32,546 bases of DNA, from contig WELB01000071.1 of the NCBI GenBank assembly GCA_009602725.1, forward strand, positions 430,586-463,131. Reading direction: 5' to 3'. The notes beneath the pieces were generated by a model that was not told where the DNA came from, searched no databases, and worked only from the letters and a program-made list of their open reading frames with translations. Made by a program: the position numbers and the translations under genes. The stretch comes from Spirogloea muscicola. Lineage: Eukaryota; Streptophyta; Zygnematophyceae; Spirogloeales; Spirogloeaceae. Positions 1 through 12,889 of this stretch are shown here, piece after piece; the first letter of the stretch is position 1, and each line of letters starts with the position of its first letter.

Positions 1-243
1 TCCTGCCACTGCTGCCAGGCCAGGTCGACAAGGCCCTCATCGGCACTTCCGGCCATCCTTCCCCACCCCCCCATCCCTCCTGCTATAGATGCTGCCTCAC
101 TCCTCCTCTAGCAGCTCCAGCAGGACAGGATGTCAAGGCCCCAATCGTGGCACAGCCCCCTCTCACAGCCCTCTTCCCCCCCCCCCACCCCTCCATTCCT
201 CCTGGCACTGCTGCTGCCTCACTCCACTAGCAGCTCCAGTAGC
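1..243. repeat. Imperfect tandem repeat, period about 115 bp
   Basis: Two diverged units can be aligned by eye. The stretch near 53-122 (C-rich run, then CTGCCTCACTCC, then TAGCAGCTCCAG) recurs near 170-240 with the same order of blocks. The preceding block near 15-50 (ACAAGGCCCTCATCG) matches TCAAGGCCCCAATCG near 130-155. The left end is cut by the window. The C-run lengths differ between units, as expected of slippage. No coding potential is apparent. Confidence 0.75.
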
Positions 244-272
244 TGCTAGATGCTAGCTGCTACGTCATAAGT

Positions 273-339
273 TGTGCTTACCTTTGTACTTGGCCATACT
301 GGCCTTCGATTGTTTCAAATCCACGAAATTCCCTGACGA
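273..339 (+). repeat. Repeat module M3 (partial), upstream of glucuronokinase
   Basis: This stretch contains CCTTTGTACTTGGCCA followed by a TTTCAAATCCACGAAATT block. The same ordered blocks occur on the opposite strand at 31981-32040, and the first block also occurs at 21005-21058 and, diverged, at 12735-12795. In the 31981-32040 copy the module lies just downstream of the stop codon of a retroelement reading frame, so it is probably part of a retroelement 3' untranslated region. Confidence 0.7.
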
Positions 340-340
340 A

Positions 341-376
341 AGAGAGAAGGCGCGCGGGGCGCATCAAATGAAAGGG
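341..376 (-). repeat. Repeat module M1, partial copy
   Basis: The segment holds the distal half of a ~68-bp module whose best copies are at 12890-12957 and 13629-13696; it includes GAAGGCGCGCGGGGCGCAT. It abuts one side of the retroelement body fragment at 379-630, and a second M1 copy in the same orientation abuts the other side at 643-716. Confidence 0.75.
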
Positions 377-378
377 AC

Positions 379-630
379 GAAAGCTAGAGGCAGCACGCGA
401 GAGCACGGCCAGCAAGCAGGTGCAAAGCGTGGGCCATGGACCGCTGAAGCGATACGGCGCATGCGGTAGACCTGAGCCAACGAGCCAGCGGCGTTGAAGT
501 CAGCCTGCTCACCTCTGCCTGCGGGACACAGCGCAAGCCTGGCTAGCAGGGTCGAGCCACTGGGAGCCGAGGCCCCCGTGCACATCCACGGCCAGGGGTA
601 CGAACTCGTCCCCAGCCGGGCGGTCAGTGG
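379..630 (-). mobile_element. Retroelement C-terminal domain fragment
   Basis: On the minus strand this encodes a degraded stretch related to the longer copy at 21413-22132. Shared strings include DEFVPLAVDVHG, the block around ADFNAAGS and AQVYRMR, and an arginine-rich tail. Both ends of the domain are missing relative to the longer copy, and the frame changes along the way. It is bracketed by two M1 modules in the same orientation. It has no intact gene function; it is a fossil fragment lying 0.3-0.5 kb upstream of the glucuronokinase start codon. Confidence 0.7.
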
Positions 631-642
631 CAAAAAGGAGAA

Positions 643-716
643 AGAGAGAGAGAAGGCGCGCGGAGCGCATGAAAGGAAAGGGAGGCCAATCCAAGCCAAT
701 ACAGTACATTGTTTCA
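643..716 (-). repeat. Repeat module M1
   Basis: Read on the minus strand this is CTGAAACAATGTACTG, then GGCTTGGATTGGCCTCCC, then CATGCGCTCCGCGCGCC and a CT-rich end. It is clearly the same module as 12890-12957, 13629-13696 and 13824-13892. It ends about 210 bp before the glucuronokinase ATG, so it probably lies close to or inside that promoter. Confidence 0.8.
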
Positions 717-925
717 GAGAAAATCGGCAAGGGGGACTCCACCACCCAGAAGTGAAGCCAGTGCCGTCAGCTTGCGGCGCTCCCCGTCGCTCGCCTCACA
801 CCGCCGCCTCGGGAGCTGCGATGCTCGGCGCCGAAGCCTGGCAGAGGCCCGGCTGGCCCGCGCCGCGCCACTAGGCCAGTCGCGGCGCCGGGAAGCGAGC
901 TGCTGCGCCCGCGCGAGCGGCAGCC

Positions 926-2915
926 ATGGACGCGCGGCCGGCCATCACGCGGCGCGCGTTCGCCAGAGTGGGCCTGCTGGGCAACCCCAGCGACGGCTTC
1001 TTCGGCAAGACGCTGTCCTTCGCGCTCGCCAACTTCCACGCCGACGTGACGCTCGCGCCGTCGGAGCGCCTCTGCTTCCTGCCCCACCCCGTCCACGACC
1101 CGCTGGCCTTCGACTCCCTGGAGGCGCTGGTGAGCCGCCCGAGCTCAGCGTGAGGCAAAGCCCCGATTAACGACTCGGGCTGCCGCTTCGACATGGTGAA
1201 CAGATGTAACGTCGACGCGTCCCGTGGCAGCTAAGCCTCCGGGTCTCTGACTGACGATGCATGGTCCAATGTCTAGGTGGCCCGCACTCAAGGGGAAGGA
1301 TACTATGGTGGAATCCGCCTCCTCATGGCTATGTGTTGCAAGCTTCACGCATTCTGCGCTGCCAGAGACATAGTTTTAGACACCAGCTCAAACTTCACCA
1401 TGTCGTACGACACCAACATACCTCGGCAGGTGCTGCTCGTGCCTTGTACTGCAATAGGTGGGGTGCAAATATTTATTAGCTTCAGCAGTGGCCTGTCTAT
1501 GGAGAACTACATTGCATCCCACTTTATCTTGCTCACAATAACAGCATAAGCGCCCAGGTCAAGTCGTTTTCGTCGTGGCAGTCATCCTTATGCAGCAGGT
1601 GCACCTTGCATACTTATGTAAGTACAAGATTGTCATCTGTGACCAGACTGGCCTTGCGGGTTCCAGCGCTATCCTCACTGCTGCTCTACATTGTCTCCTA
1701 GAGTTCTACAACATCAAGACGAGTATTCCTCTTGATGATCAGCCAAGCCTGGTACTGAGTGCAGAGACTGAGCTGGGAATAACCGGTGGGTTGCAAGATC
1801 GCGTCATCCAGACATACGGCGGCCTGGTGCATATGGTATGTCAAAATGCTGGACTTGTTCTGGGGTCTAACAACTTTCACTAGCTTGACTAGCACAGTGA
1901 CAATCATTACAAGGAGGAATTTTGCTTAAGTCATCCTAGACTGTCTGCAGCTACAAGGAGATTACTCATCTAGATGTACTTGTGCTCATTCTCAACAGCG
2001 CTGACAATATTGACTGTTATCTTCGATGCTTCAGGACTTCCAAAAGGAGCACCTGGAGAGAACCGGCAAGGGCATCTACACACCCATGAACCCTGCCTTG
2101 TTACCATCTTTGCAGCTGGTGTATGCCAAGAATCCGAGCGACTCAGGAAAGGTATAGGGCAGCAGAACTCACAGCTGATGATAACAGCACAATAGCTGTG
2201 TACTTGGGTTGCACATCAGTGTTACCAGAGGGAGCCTTCGCAGCTTGTGCAACAGTCTAGCAAGCCAACCCAGCCTGCTAGATGTAACCTTTCCATAGGC
2301 CATGGAGATGTGTGCCTTCACATCTGCAGGTTCTTAAGTTGTGAACACTAGAGAATGCTACCTATCGTCTAAATACTGCTGCCGATTGCTGCAGGCTCAC
2401 AGCACAGTGAAGGAGAGGTGGCTACAAGGAGATGCAAGTGTAGCTGCAGCAATGTCAGAATTGGGGGCGCTAGTTGACGCCGGCTGTGTGGCACTTGAGC
2501 AGCAAGACTGGACGCTATTGGCAAAGCTGATGGACAGAAATTTTGATGTTCGCAGGTCTGCTTCCAGTAAAGCAAAGCACTTGAATGAACTCAGGGCAAT
2601 ACCAACTGATAGCAGTTGAAGTTGCTGTCAAAATAGCTACAGGTTGCAATTCCACGTTCAGCAATGATGCATTCTGACATGTGCAGGGCTATCTATGGTG
2701 ATGCTGCTATTGGAGCATTGAACATCAAGATGATCACGACTGCTCGATCAGTTGGAGCAGCTGCCAAGTTTACTGGTAGTGGTGGAGCTTGTGTAGTGTT
2801 CTGTCCTGATGGACAAGCTCAGGTGCAGCAGCTTGTCACTGCATGTGAAGTTGCAGGACTCAGTGTTGTAGAAGCTAAGTACGCTCCACCTTTACAATCT
2901 CAGGTGTATACATAG
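926..2915 (+). CDS. Glucuronokinase (GHMP kinase family), six exons
   Basis: This enzyme phosphorylates D-glucuronic acid to glucuronate 1-phosphate, the salvage step feeding UDP-glucuronate for cell-wall sugars in plants. Inferred exons are 926-1129, 1277-1429, 1647-1835, 2035-2151, 2395-2555 and 2687-2915, giving 350 residues, close to the ~360 of the Arabidopsis enzymes. Every intron is GT-AG. The protein aligns along its length with plant glucuronokinases. Visible landmarks are LGNPSDGFFGKT near residue 18, EGYYGGIRLLMA, YDTNIPRQ, the GHMP nucleotide-binding motif TGLAGSSAIL (residues 120-129) split from the previous exon by an intron, AGLQDR-like GGLQDRVIQTYGG, NPSDSGK, and the C-terminal GHMP motif KFTGSGGACVVFCP (residues 302-315). 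The start is the ATG giving the conserved N-terminus. Exon 1 is very GC-rich and later exons are not. The gene converges on H2B. Confidence 0.93.
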
Positions 2916-3446
2916 ACAATTTTCCTTTCCACATTGCTATTGTAGGAGATGTCTGAAGAACATTCATTCCAAGTTCACTTGACCGCAATGAAGGCACTGT
3001 CAGCTTGGCAATGCACACAGATCAAGGACCATCTTGATTAGGAACTGAACAGCTGATATAGGCGCAGTGTAGACTGATCGATGATGCTAGCGGTGCTGTT
3101 TGGCAAATGACATATGCTATCAAGCAAGATCAATTTGCTTGGTCTCTGAATTGTGGTACTAATTGTTCTGGTACATCGTCCGCAGTGAGTTACTGTGACA
3201 ACCAGCATTCAAAAGATCACTACTGATGATCGTGAATTCCAACATGTACATGTACAACTCTGCTTTACTGCTTAGGCTACTGGCAGTAATAGAAATGTTT
3301 TCAGATCCAGGAGGGGGCTTGTAAAGAGATAAAAGAATGGCTGTCTTTGCTGATAGCCCTGATGTGAGGCTAGAGAAGTCGTGCTGATGATGGTGTTGCA
3401 TGACACCTATGGTGGAGAGTACAGTGTGCTAGGCAAAGAGGTGGCC
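2916..3446. other. Tail-to-tail intergenic region, glucuronokinase / H2B
   Basis: This holds the two converging 3' untranslated regions. No repeat module, RNA gene or supported reading frame is visible, and no canonical replication-dependent histone stem-loop follows the H2B stop codon. Confidence 0.6.
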
Positions 3447-4207
3447 CTAAGTGCTGGTGAACTTGGTGACAGCCTTGGTCCCTTCTGACACGGCATGCTT
3501 GGCGAGCTCGCCCGGTAGGATCAGTCGCACTGCAGTCTGAATCTCCCTGGAGGTGATGGTGGGCTTTTTGTTGTACCGGGCAAGCTTAGCCGACTCAGAT
3601 GCCAGCTTCTGCAGGCAGACAACAGTGCGTATTCAATGAGCTATTTGGTGGCACCAGCTTGTATGCAGCAGTGGCTGATTGTTACCCACACAGATGTATG
3701 TCAAGTGCTGCCAGCCTCAACCTCAGAAATGTCGTCGTTACCTCAAAGATGTCGTTGATGAACGAGTTCATGATGGACATGGCCTTGCTGGAGATACCAG
3801 TGTCAGGGTGCACCTGCTTCAGCACCTGTACCAGCAAGTACTGAGATTAGGCACCGCACGCACGTACTACAGTGACACCAGGACAGACGCAAAGAGCTCC
3901 TTGGGACCCCGCCCAAGAAATCCCAATAGGCTTTGAGACAGACTGGAGTAAAACACAAGCGCTCAGGCAGCTCTAAGCGCCGATCATGGAGGAACCAAAA
4001 GTTCCTCTGCAGAAGCGGCAAGCACAGGGTGCAGCATACCTTGTAGATGTAGATCTTGTACGTCTCGATGGCCTTCTTGGAGGCCTTCTTCTTGGCGCCG
4101 TCCTTGGCGGGCTTCTTCTCGGCCTTCTTGGCCACGGCGGGCTTCTTCTCGGCAGCCTTCTTGGCAGCCTTCTGCTCCGCGGGCTCCGCGGCGGCCTTGG
4201 GCGCCAT
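3447..4207 (-). CDS. Histone H2B, three exons
   Basis: This is a core nucleosome histone of 137 residues. Inferred exons in transcript order are 4040-4207, 3742-3825 and 3447-3608, all joined in phase 0 with GT-AG introns after KIYIYK and after NDIFE. The N-terminal tail is rich in KKPA and AKK repeats as in plant H2B. The fold follows with [57 protein letters not shown] and [13 protein letters not shown]. The C-terminus AVTKFTST keeps the lysine that is monoubiquitinated in other eukaryotes. Introns in an H2B gene, and the lack of a visible 3' histone stem-loop, suggest a polyadenylated message. The gene is divergent from H4 with a 660-bp shared upstream region. Its first exon is strongly GC-rich. 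Confidence 0.96.
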
Positions 4208-5179
<972 letters not shown>

Positions 5180-6238
5180 GCAGGGCATCGCTGCTCCCAG
5201 AAACCCTGCACCTCCCTTTCCAAAGGATTTAGAGATATCACACCTTCGACACTTTTCAGACACTTTGCAGCTGCAGGCCTTGCCTGTGTCTGCTGTAACT
5301 ATGTATATTTGCCAGGCTGGACATTTGCTGCAATGCTTGCAATACTATGTTGAGTGCAAGTCTCCATTTGGAGTCAAATACTTGGTGTGCTCCTTACTGA
5401 AGCGGCCCCGCTCTGTAAGTGTAGTCGGTGTGCTGTATGTGCATTAATGTGGCTCGATTCAGAGAACTTTGTTGTCGCAGCTCACTTGAGCTGCTTTCAA
5501 CACCATTGGGCCATCAGCCTGTGATGCAGCAACATCACAGAGATTTTCCTATTGAAGTCCTCAGCATTCTGGATGTTGAAAGTGTGTCTTCTGTATTTGT
5601 TCGAAAATGTACAATGAACTTCAAAGTGAATGTAATTTGTGACAAGCTTTGAACATGACCTAACATTGTCGACCAGGTCACTTGTGTGATGCCACCTACA
5701 CAGTCTGCCCTGTATGACAGCAGGAGTGCACTTCTCAAGGTGCATTCCAGGTAAAAGCGGATTAAGCCACTCTGCTGACCACAAGCTGCTGAAAACCTGC
5801 ACAAAGAATATGAATGGAAGCTGAGTCAACTGTCTGGAATAGCCAATCTGCTTGTCTGCAAAAGGCACAACTTCAAAGGATCCTTCCAAGTAGCTGCTGC
5901 ACTATTTGGAAAAGTGATGTGAACTGTGCATGCCTCTCTGTAGAGAGAGTATGTAACTTACCGAGTGGTGCATTTGTAATTGATTGCTGGAGGCAGTTGC
6001 ATGTGTACAGCTCAAGTAGAAAGGAACGTCTGAAGTCGCAGCATATTAGCAGAGTAGCAGGAATTGGGAACTGGCTGTCATCCTCATCTCATCCCCTTGG
6101 TACAGAATGTCTACCAGGGAAAACTTGCTCTGCTGGACTGTGGAATGGTGGCACTCCGGCTGTTGTCGTGGTTGTATTCTCCTGTTTAATCCATGCTGGC
6201 AATAAGTCAAGTGCACAGCTTCATCTGCCGCACTTTCC
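5180..6238. other. Tail-to-tail intergenic region, H4 / UPF2
   Basis: About 1.06 kb between the converging 3' ends of H4 and UPF2. Several open stretches of 70-140 codons are present on both strands, but none has recognisable domains, a GC-rich start or plausible splice partners. No copies of the M1-M3 repeats are visible. Confidence 0.55.
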
Positions 6239-9200
6239 CTAACGCCTGCGGCCCAAGCCTGCAGCCACTGGCCGCCGCTGGCGTGCCGCGGATCCATAAC
6301 CAGAACGAGGGCCCAGAGCGGGGCCAGAGTTACCAAGACCCAGGGCTATAGCGTCTCCTTCTCCGATGTCCACCGACCTGCTCAAATTGGGGGGCATTGC
6401 CTGCTGAATGGGTGGAGGCAGGATGCGGTTGCTGTCCTCATCTGCACGCTCGTTGTATGCAAGCACACGCCGCTTGATGTCCTGCTTTTCTTGAGCCTCC
6501 TCAGCCTCCTGCTTTGCGAATTAAGAATTAGAAGCGAGATCTGGCAGAGCCCGCAACTATAGAAGAGTAGCAAGCGTGCATGCAGGCTTGTGATAAGAAT
6601 CAACATGCTCTCCAGCTGCTAGTAGAGATATTCTTCCTTCACACGACAAAAAACATCCAAGTGATTGGGTGTGAAGAGCACGTACTTTGCGTCGCGATGC
6701 CTGAGCAAGAGCAGACTCTTTTGGAATCATGAGCTGCTTTGCTTGCTGCTTGTTGCCCTTTCTGATTACCAACTTGAAAGTCATTGCATTGTCCTTTCTG
6801 CCGTCCATTCCATCAGACGAGTCTGGGCTCCCAGAACCCACCTCAGCATTGCCCCTGGAGCTTTCCAGTAGACTGAGAGGTATGCTCATATTCAAAGCCC
6901 GTGCTCGAGGCTCAAGCTTGCGAGCGTCCAGACTCTCCTGCATGAGTGCCCGCATCTCGCGCTCAAAGGATGCTTCTTCTTCAGGATCCACCACCCGTGC
7001 ACGCTGCACCAGAAGCCAGCAGAACAGCATAGGCAGGTTCAGTAGCATGGACAATTATCAGCCAACTGGCACGAATTCCAAGCTACAGAGTCCCGTCTGC
7101 CAGCTGACGGAATCAGAAGCCCACCTGTTGCCTTAGCTTCACGTGATCTTCATTCTCATCCAACACCGGCGGATGATCATCCCCCTCATCTGTGTCACGG
7201 TCTGCATCATCTTCCTCGTCCCGCCTGTCTGCAGTGTCTTCCCTGTCGCCCTCCTCCTCATCATCCAAGCTCGCGATGCTTTCCCTGTCACTCTCAGAAT
7301 CACCTTCACCCTCTTCCTCAACAGCAGTAAGGGTGGTTTTTGTGCCATTCACTTGTGACAAAGCTGTAGCCGCAGCAGTACCATCATCAGCAGTGGCCTT
7401 GGCCTCCAAAGCTTCTATCTCCAAGACCGCTTGTTGTGCTTCTTCAAAGGTACCATATCGCACAAGCTTTGGCCGTAGCTCCGCAAATAAATCCTGGGTT
7501 GGACACAAGAGTTGAACATGTCAAAGTCTATGCAGAGTCCGCTGCATCACATTAGGAGGTGCATTGCATCGCGTCTAGCAATCATACCTGTAGGTCAAAT
7601 TCAAGATCGAGCGGAGTTCCAATCTTTGAAAGAATGTAGCGCTGAAAGTAGACGAGGAAATGGTCCAGCCGCCGCTTAGTTGATCCACGATCAAAGTATT
7701 GACCGCAGGTCTCGAGTAGAACAATGACCAGCCGAATGCGGAAGCAATCCTCAGGTGGATCAAGTGCTTCTTGCTGCAACGATCATGGTCTCAAGCTGCT
7801 TGTTAGAGTCTCATGTGAGGAGACATGTCTACAGTCGTATTGGTATCAGACAAAGCTGAGGAGCATGCAGGGTGTGAGGCAAAACAAAGCCAAGTGAGGT
7901 CTCGAGTAGGAAGGCATGTTCACACGGCTTACCTCTGGTGTTCCATGACCACAAAAGAGGATGAGATAGAGTGTATCAAAAATGACACCAGAATCAACTA
8001 GGCGATAATTGTACAGCTCTCCTAAGAAGCGCATTGCTGTAAGCCTGCGCTGTTGCATGCGGTACTTGTTGACTTCAAGGCCAAGTCGAACCTCCTCCAG
8101 CAGCTGCAGATGACAACAGGATCTCGTACAGCATCAATCTTGACCCAATCAGATTGAAGCTCATTATTCAGAAGCCATGCCTCCATGTACTTTGAAGCAG
8201 TATGCCAACACGGCCATAAAAGCGGATGCTCTTAGCAAGCACCTGGTCAACAACTGCAATGCTGAAAGCGTCGTGGTAGCGGCTGAGGCCAGCAGTTAGA
8301 GAGGCCACCAGATGTACTTGCGAATACTTGCCACGGTGGACCTTCATGAGACATTTGAGCAAGTAGGCCTCACACTGCTGCCATGGCAGCTTCCGGATTT
8401 GGCGAAGGATGCGCTCAATGCTTGTACGGTCCAATTCTACAAAAAGAAGCCTCCGTATGTACTGCGCAACATTTATGGACGTAAGAATTGCTGCCAGTTT
8501 AGCGGCTCCTCAGCCAGGACAAGCAACAGATATGCTCCACCTAATACAACTTGACATATGAGGATGCAGATTGATATGCTGTGCTGATGATGCACCAGTA
8601 TACTGATGAGCACAAGATACTGCTATCTTTATGATTATCCTGAGGAGGCAGCAGGCATCTAAAACACCAAAGTAGCTCATTGACGATATCCCAAGCGTCT
8701 GTTGACTGTTCTAGCTTACCTGGTGCAGAGCAGGTCGTATCTTGGCTACTCTAGCGGAGCGTTCAGGTGGGCGACATTGATAGTATGCATTCTCCACGAG
8801 GGTAGATTGGCGAACATCCAGATTCTTTGCATTACGAAGACGCATCATGATGTCAAGCATGTTGCCCATGCGCACACTTGTCTCTGGTAGTCGAGCAAAA
8901 AATCTCCCGCTGGTTTCCAGAAGCGCGCACGCTACTTCAATGTTGTGATGGCTGAAGTCGTCCAGACATGCCTGCAGCATGACCAGCTATTTTAGCAACC
9001 CTTAGCAACCCTACATACAGAAGCATGGAGTGCGATGTAGGAGCACATTTGAGTAATCCAATAGATTACCTTGAGGCAGCTGAATAGTTGGCTTGCTTGG
9101 GCCACTCTGAACTTTCCTAGCTCACCCAGAAACCTGATGTTGCGAATCCTCACTTCTACGTTCATTTGGTCCTGCACGGAAATGTGACAGAATGGCTTCC

Positions 9201-12200
9201 TGTTATTTCTGTGCATGGCTGGCTAAGGATATTGTGAAGTGACAGTCTAGGCCATTTGTCAGGTGCACAATCACAATGTAAGCTACGGTGCAGGCAACAT
9301 GCGCGACTCCTTACCTTCTTATTCAAAAGGAAATTAAATTCCTCTTCAAGGAGGGCAAGCAACTGAGGAGCCACATCTTTCATGTAAGCATTGAGAGTGG
9401 CTACCATCCGCGAATAGTAGGGCAACAGCTCCAGAGCCGTGCGAGGGACTGCAAAAAGAGCCCGGACAAGCTTCCTCCTTGCTCCTTTTGAGTTCAAGTA
9501 GCAGAATTCCACCTAGCAATAGCACCTAGATTCTGTCAGTGCTTCTGTGGTAATGCTGACCCTCAGCTCTGTAAAATCTACACACGCTTTGAATAGTGGA
9601 AATGGATGAAGCATTTTGCAAAGCCCCTGAGCTCATCAACAATAACAACTCTACAGCAGTGGCAAATGAAGCTCAGCATCACCTCCTTCTGCAAGCTCAA
9701 CCCGACAACCAATGGCAGGGAAGATGTGAAGCACCGTGAGCTGGTCAATCAAATCACGACTGACACACGTTGGCAATCGTAGAAGTAGGTTATCCAGATT
9801 TGCTGCATCTGAGGCCTTAGTCTTCTCCTTCTCCCCTTCCTTCTCGCTTTCCTTGTCCTTTTCCTTGTCTTTTCCCTCGTCTTTGAGCTTGCCCTTGCTC
9901 CTCCCGTCTCCTGAAGTGCCACCATCACCTTGTTGTTCGATGGTGGTCACAAGATCGTCCTTGAGCTCGACAATGCTTTCCTGCCAAGACAGTAGACTTG
10001 CATTCAGCCTTCTATCCTCTAAACACAATTTATAAAATTGTGCTGGAGCTGTGCTTATGCAATTGTTATGCTCTCTCAAGCACTTGATCCCATCTTGCAT
10101 CTCTAGAGAAAATAACTCGAAGATCTCCAGCACTGAGGCCTTTACCACATCTCTGTCAGTGTTTCGTGGATCACTGTCTCCAAGCAGCACCGCTGGTACT
10201 AGGACTCTGGGGAAACAGGACAACGTAGCTCAGGTCTGCTGGGCTGTAAGTTTCACTGAGTGCAACACCAGCTAATACTTTGGATCCCACTCCCACCAGC
10301 ACAGCTCGAAGGCAAGCAGGTATTAGGCGCATTAAGTATTTCTTTATGCAATATACGCAGCATTATATACGGCGACTACTCCAGGCCTCAATCAACACAA
10401 TGGTGCCCATGGCAAAAGGTGGTGAACCTCAGATCTGGCAAGTCTTCGTAGAATATGCGGGAGTCTTCGTCATCCCAACTAGGCTCTAGGACGCGGTCCT
10501 TGCTTGCGTCTGGTGTATTAGCTTCGAGCCCACCTGCAATCCGTGTAGTCCTGCTGTCCTCTGGAAGTGCAGGCATTTCCTTGCTCAGAGCCTCTGCTAG
10601 GCTGTACAGGGTGACAACACACGGCTGTCAACGTTATCAATGTGTGGCGCTGTATACGACGACTGACGCTGTACTATTAGATGCTTGTCATCCCAACTTT
10701 GTTAGTACTGCAGGTACTTGTTGGCAGCACGCATGCTTAGTCTTACGCAGACATGCAGGATGGTGGTGAAGAACGGCTTACGAAGAGACACTCCGGAATA
10801 GCTGCTCACAAGCTTTCCGCTTACGTTCATATGCTGCTGTAACCTCCTCATTCAGCTCTCCTTTGTTGAGGAGGACTCTTTCATTTTCTCTGTCCTTCTC
10901 CCTGAGCAACTGCCAAGTTCGAGTGCATATGACATTCAGTTGTCTGAGATGTCAACATGTGACTTACTCCGAGGCCAACCATCATCGTCATTCTCCCCCT
11001 AGCTGCACCTATCTATCAAGTCACAGACAGATGTATATGCATGTGACTATCACTTGAAACGAGATGGGCTACACACAAAAACCCAATTGATGAATCATGT
11101 CCATGATGGCATACATTGTGCTCAGTCAGAAGGAGTGACAGAGAGTCCTCATAGAATGAGGTGAGGGTCTCCTTCAGCTGCCGCTCTTGCTCCTGTGTAA
11201 TGCTGAGATCATCAAAGGCCTGCACCATGCAGCTGCTTGACGTGAGCAGTAAAGAACCCGTGTCCCAGCATGGAAGTGATGAATGAAGATACCAGCTTTG
11301 CAAGCAACATAATGAAGAAGTCCTCCTTAAAGGCTAGTCAGCTTATCCTTATAACACAGAAGTCTCCATTGTACCTCCGCCTCTGTTTCATTCGGTTGTA
11401 ATCTCAAGAGCGGACGGGCATGCCGCGCGAAGCTGACAAGCAAGGTCATATTTCCAAGAAGGACATCCCGGTCCTTGTCAGACTTCATGATATCTCTGCT
11501 GCTAAGCTCCTTAATGACTGCCACCAGGATTGCCGCATCATCATAAAGCCCCAGAAAATAAAGCTCGGTAAGCAGCCGCAGAGCGCCGCGCTTCCGCACA
11601 GTATTGAGAGCATCTGCCTGTCCATCTTCAGTCCCGCTTTTGCCAATAGGGATGACAACCTTCACAAGGCTTGGAATCAAGGCTGGGGTAAAATCTTTGT
11701 ATTGTTGATGCATGTATACACAAACCTGTCCAGACAAATTTACCAATAGCACATATCACATTAAAAACGACATGCAATCTGCACAAAAAGTCTACTAGCA
11801 TGGCTTGATCGTATATCCATGGTAGTTATCCTCCTGCAAGTCTCTGATGTACACTAACAACTCCACTTAGATAACTTGAAAGAGGCATCTGAGTATCCAG
11901 CTGGACTGAAGATGGGCTGGCAGATTGCTGAGAGAGTCAACTCATCCATATGGTGCAAAGTGTGGTGCAAAGTGGTGCAGCGTACACAGTCAAGTGATTA
12001 CCTGTGCTGCTGCGTGGATGTCAGCAGCTTTCAGTTTAGCCTCACAGATTGCAATCACTGCCTCACTGATGAACTTGGAAAGGTTGACGGCCTTCAGCTC
12101 CTCAAGCAATGACTCCCTCTGTTCTTCGCTGACCTGCCGCAGCTTTTTTATCACTGCAGTGTTTCGCTTGATGCTAGAGTCCAGATTCCGCAGGCTTGGG

Positions 12201-12611
12201 AGGTCTACACCAGCAAAGCTCAAGGCAGCAGTCAGCACAAGCCCGTTGCTCGAAATCATCAATGTTACGACTTGCACATGAGGAGCACTGGTGCCTCCTT
12301 TGCGACCGCAATTGCATCCTGCCAAATGATGGTGTTGGCAGCATGTGGTCAAGGTAGTCGGACATGGGCACAAGCATGAAGCTGCAGCCGTCCAAAGCCA
12401 TCAGGCTGCGGCCGGCCAGACATCTGGAGCGCAAGAAGGGCCGCGCACCAGGCCGCTGGGGCTTCAGGTTGGCGAGCCGGGCGGCGCGGCGACTGGCGGC
12501 GGCCTCCCGGGCCTCAGCCGCACGGTCCGACGAGCCAGGGGCCTCGGAAGGCGACGTGGAGAGCGCGTCATCGGAAGCGGGAGCTGCCGCGGTCGGGGAG
12601 CCCGTCGACAT
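6239..12611 (-). CDS. UPF2: UPF2, regulator of nonsense-mediated mRNA decay, 16 exons
   Basis: UPF2 bridges UPF3 on exon junctions to the helicase UPF1 in nonsense-mediated mRNA decay. Exons in transcript order: 12449-12611, 12002-12204, 11375-11725, 11115-11219, 10782-10909, 10428-10601, 9735-10206, 9315-9512, 9070-9171, 8720-8971, 8243-8461, 7933-8103, 7588-7773, 7125-7493, 6686-7003, 6239-6508. All phases close, giving 1226 residues (Arabidopsis about 1180). Residues ~55-300 form the first MIF4G domain (NLDSSIKRNTAVIKKLRQ, NLSKFISEAVIAICEAKLK). Residues ~505-900 hold the second and third (SRDLIDQLTVEFCYLNSK, IRNIRFLGELGKF, LLETCGQYFDRGS). Exon 14 is an acidic D/E-rich linker, and exons 15-16 form the UPF1-binding region (RKGNKQQAKQLMIP). 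A K/E-rich linker lies in exon 7. Part of exon 7 (9981-10133) could be an in-frame intron. Confidence 0.95.
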
Positions 12612-12889
12612 GGGGGCGGGCGCACCATGCTCGCCCGGCCGCACAGGCAAGCGCGGGCGCGGGCCGGGGCGAGCGAGAGCAGAACGAATATGGATGCTGA
12701 AATAAATACAGGCTCGCTCTTCCACAAGGATGGAGTGCGTACTGGAGTGATGGAGGGCCTGTGTGGCCAAGTAGGCCACGAAGGCAAGCACACTGACAAA
12801 TGTACATCACCTGCTGCTTAAGCGGCCAAGCCGCTCAGTAACCAAAGAGGGCGAGGGCTGTGGGCGAGCCCTTTCTTTTCGAGGGCTTT
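12612..12889. other. UPF2 upstream region with M3-like repeat remnant
   Basis: This is the UPF2 promoter and leader side. On the minus strand 12795-12735 reads as a diverged M3 module with CTTGGCCACACAGGCCC, close to ACTTGGCCACTCAGGCCC at 21005-21058. The UPF2 frame stays open upstream through this repeat to an ATG at 12789-12791, so a 60-residue extension is formally possible. It is judged non-coding because it is repeat-derived. At 12852-12872 a GGGCTGTGGGCGAGCCC palindrome resembles the M2 hairpin units. Confidence 0.6.

Noticed and set aside
5180-5209. GCAGGG / CCCTGC pairing just after the H4 stop as a histone 3' stem-loop
   Set aside because: The loop is 18 nt and the stem does not match the conserved histone 6-bp stem with a 4-nt loop. 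It could be chance.
5814-6242. 142-codon open frame on the plus strand between H4 and UPF2
   Set aside because: It has no recognisable domain, no GC-rich start and no splice partner, and lies in a tail-to-tail intergenic region. It is probably a chance open frame.
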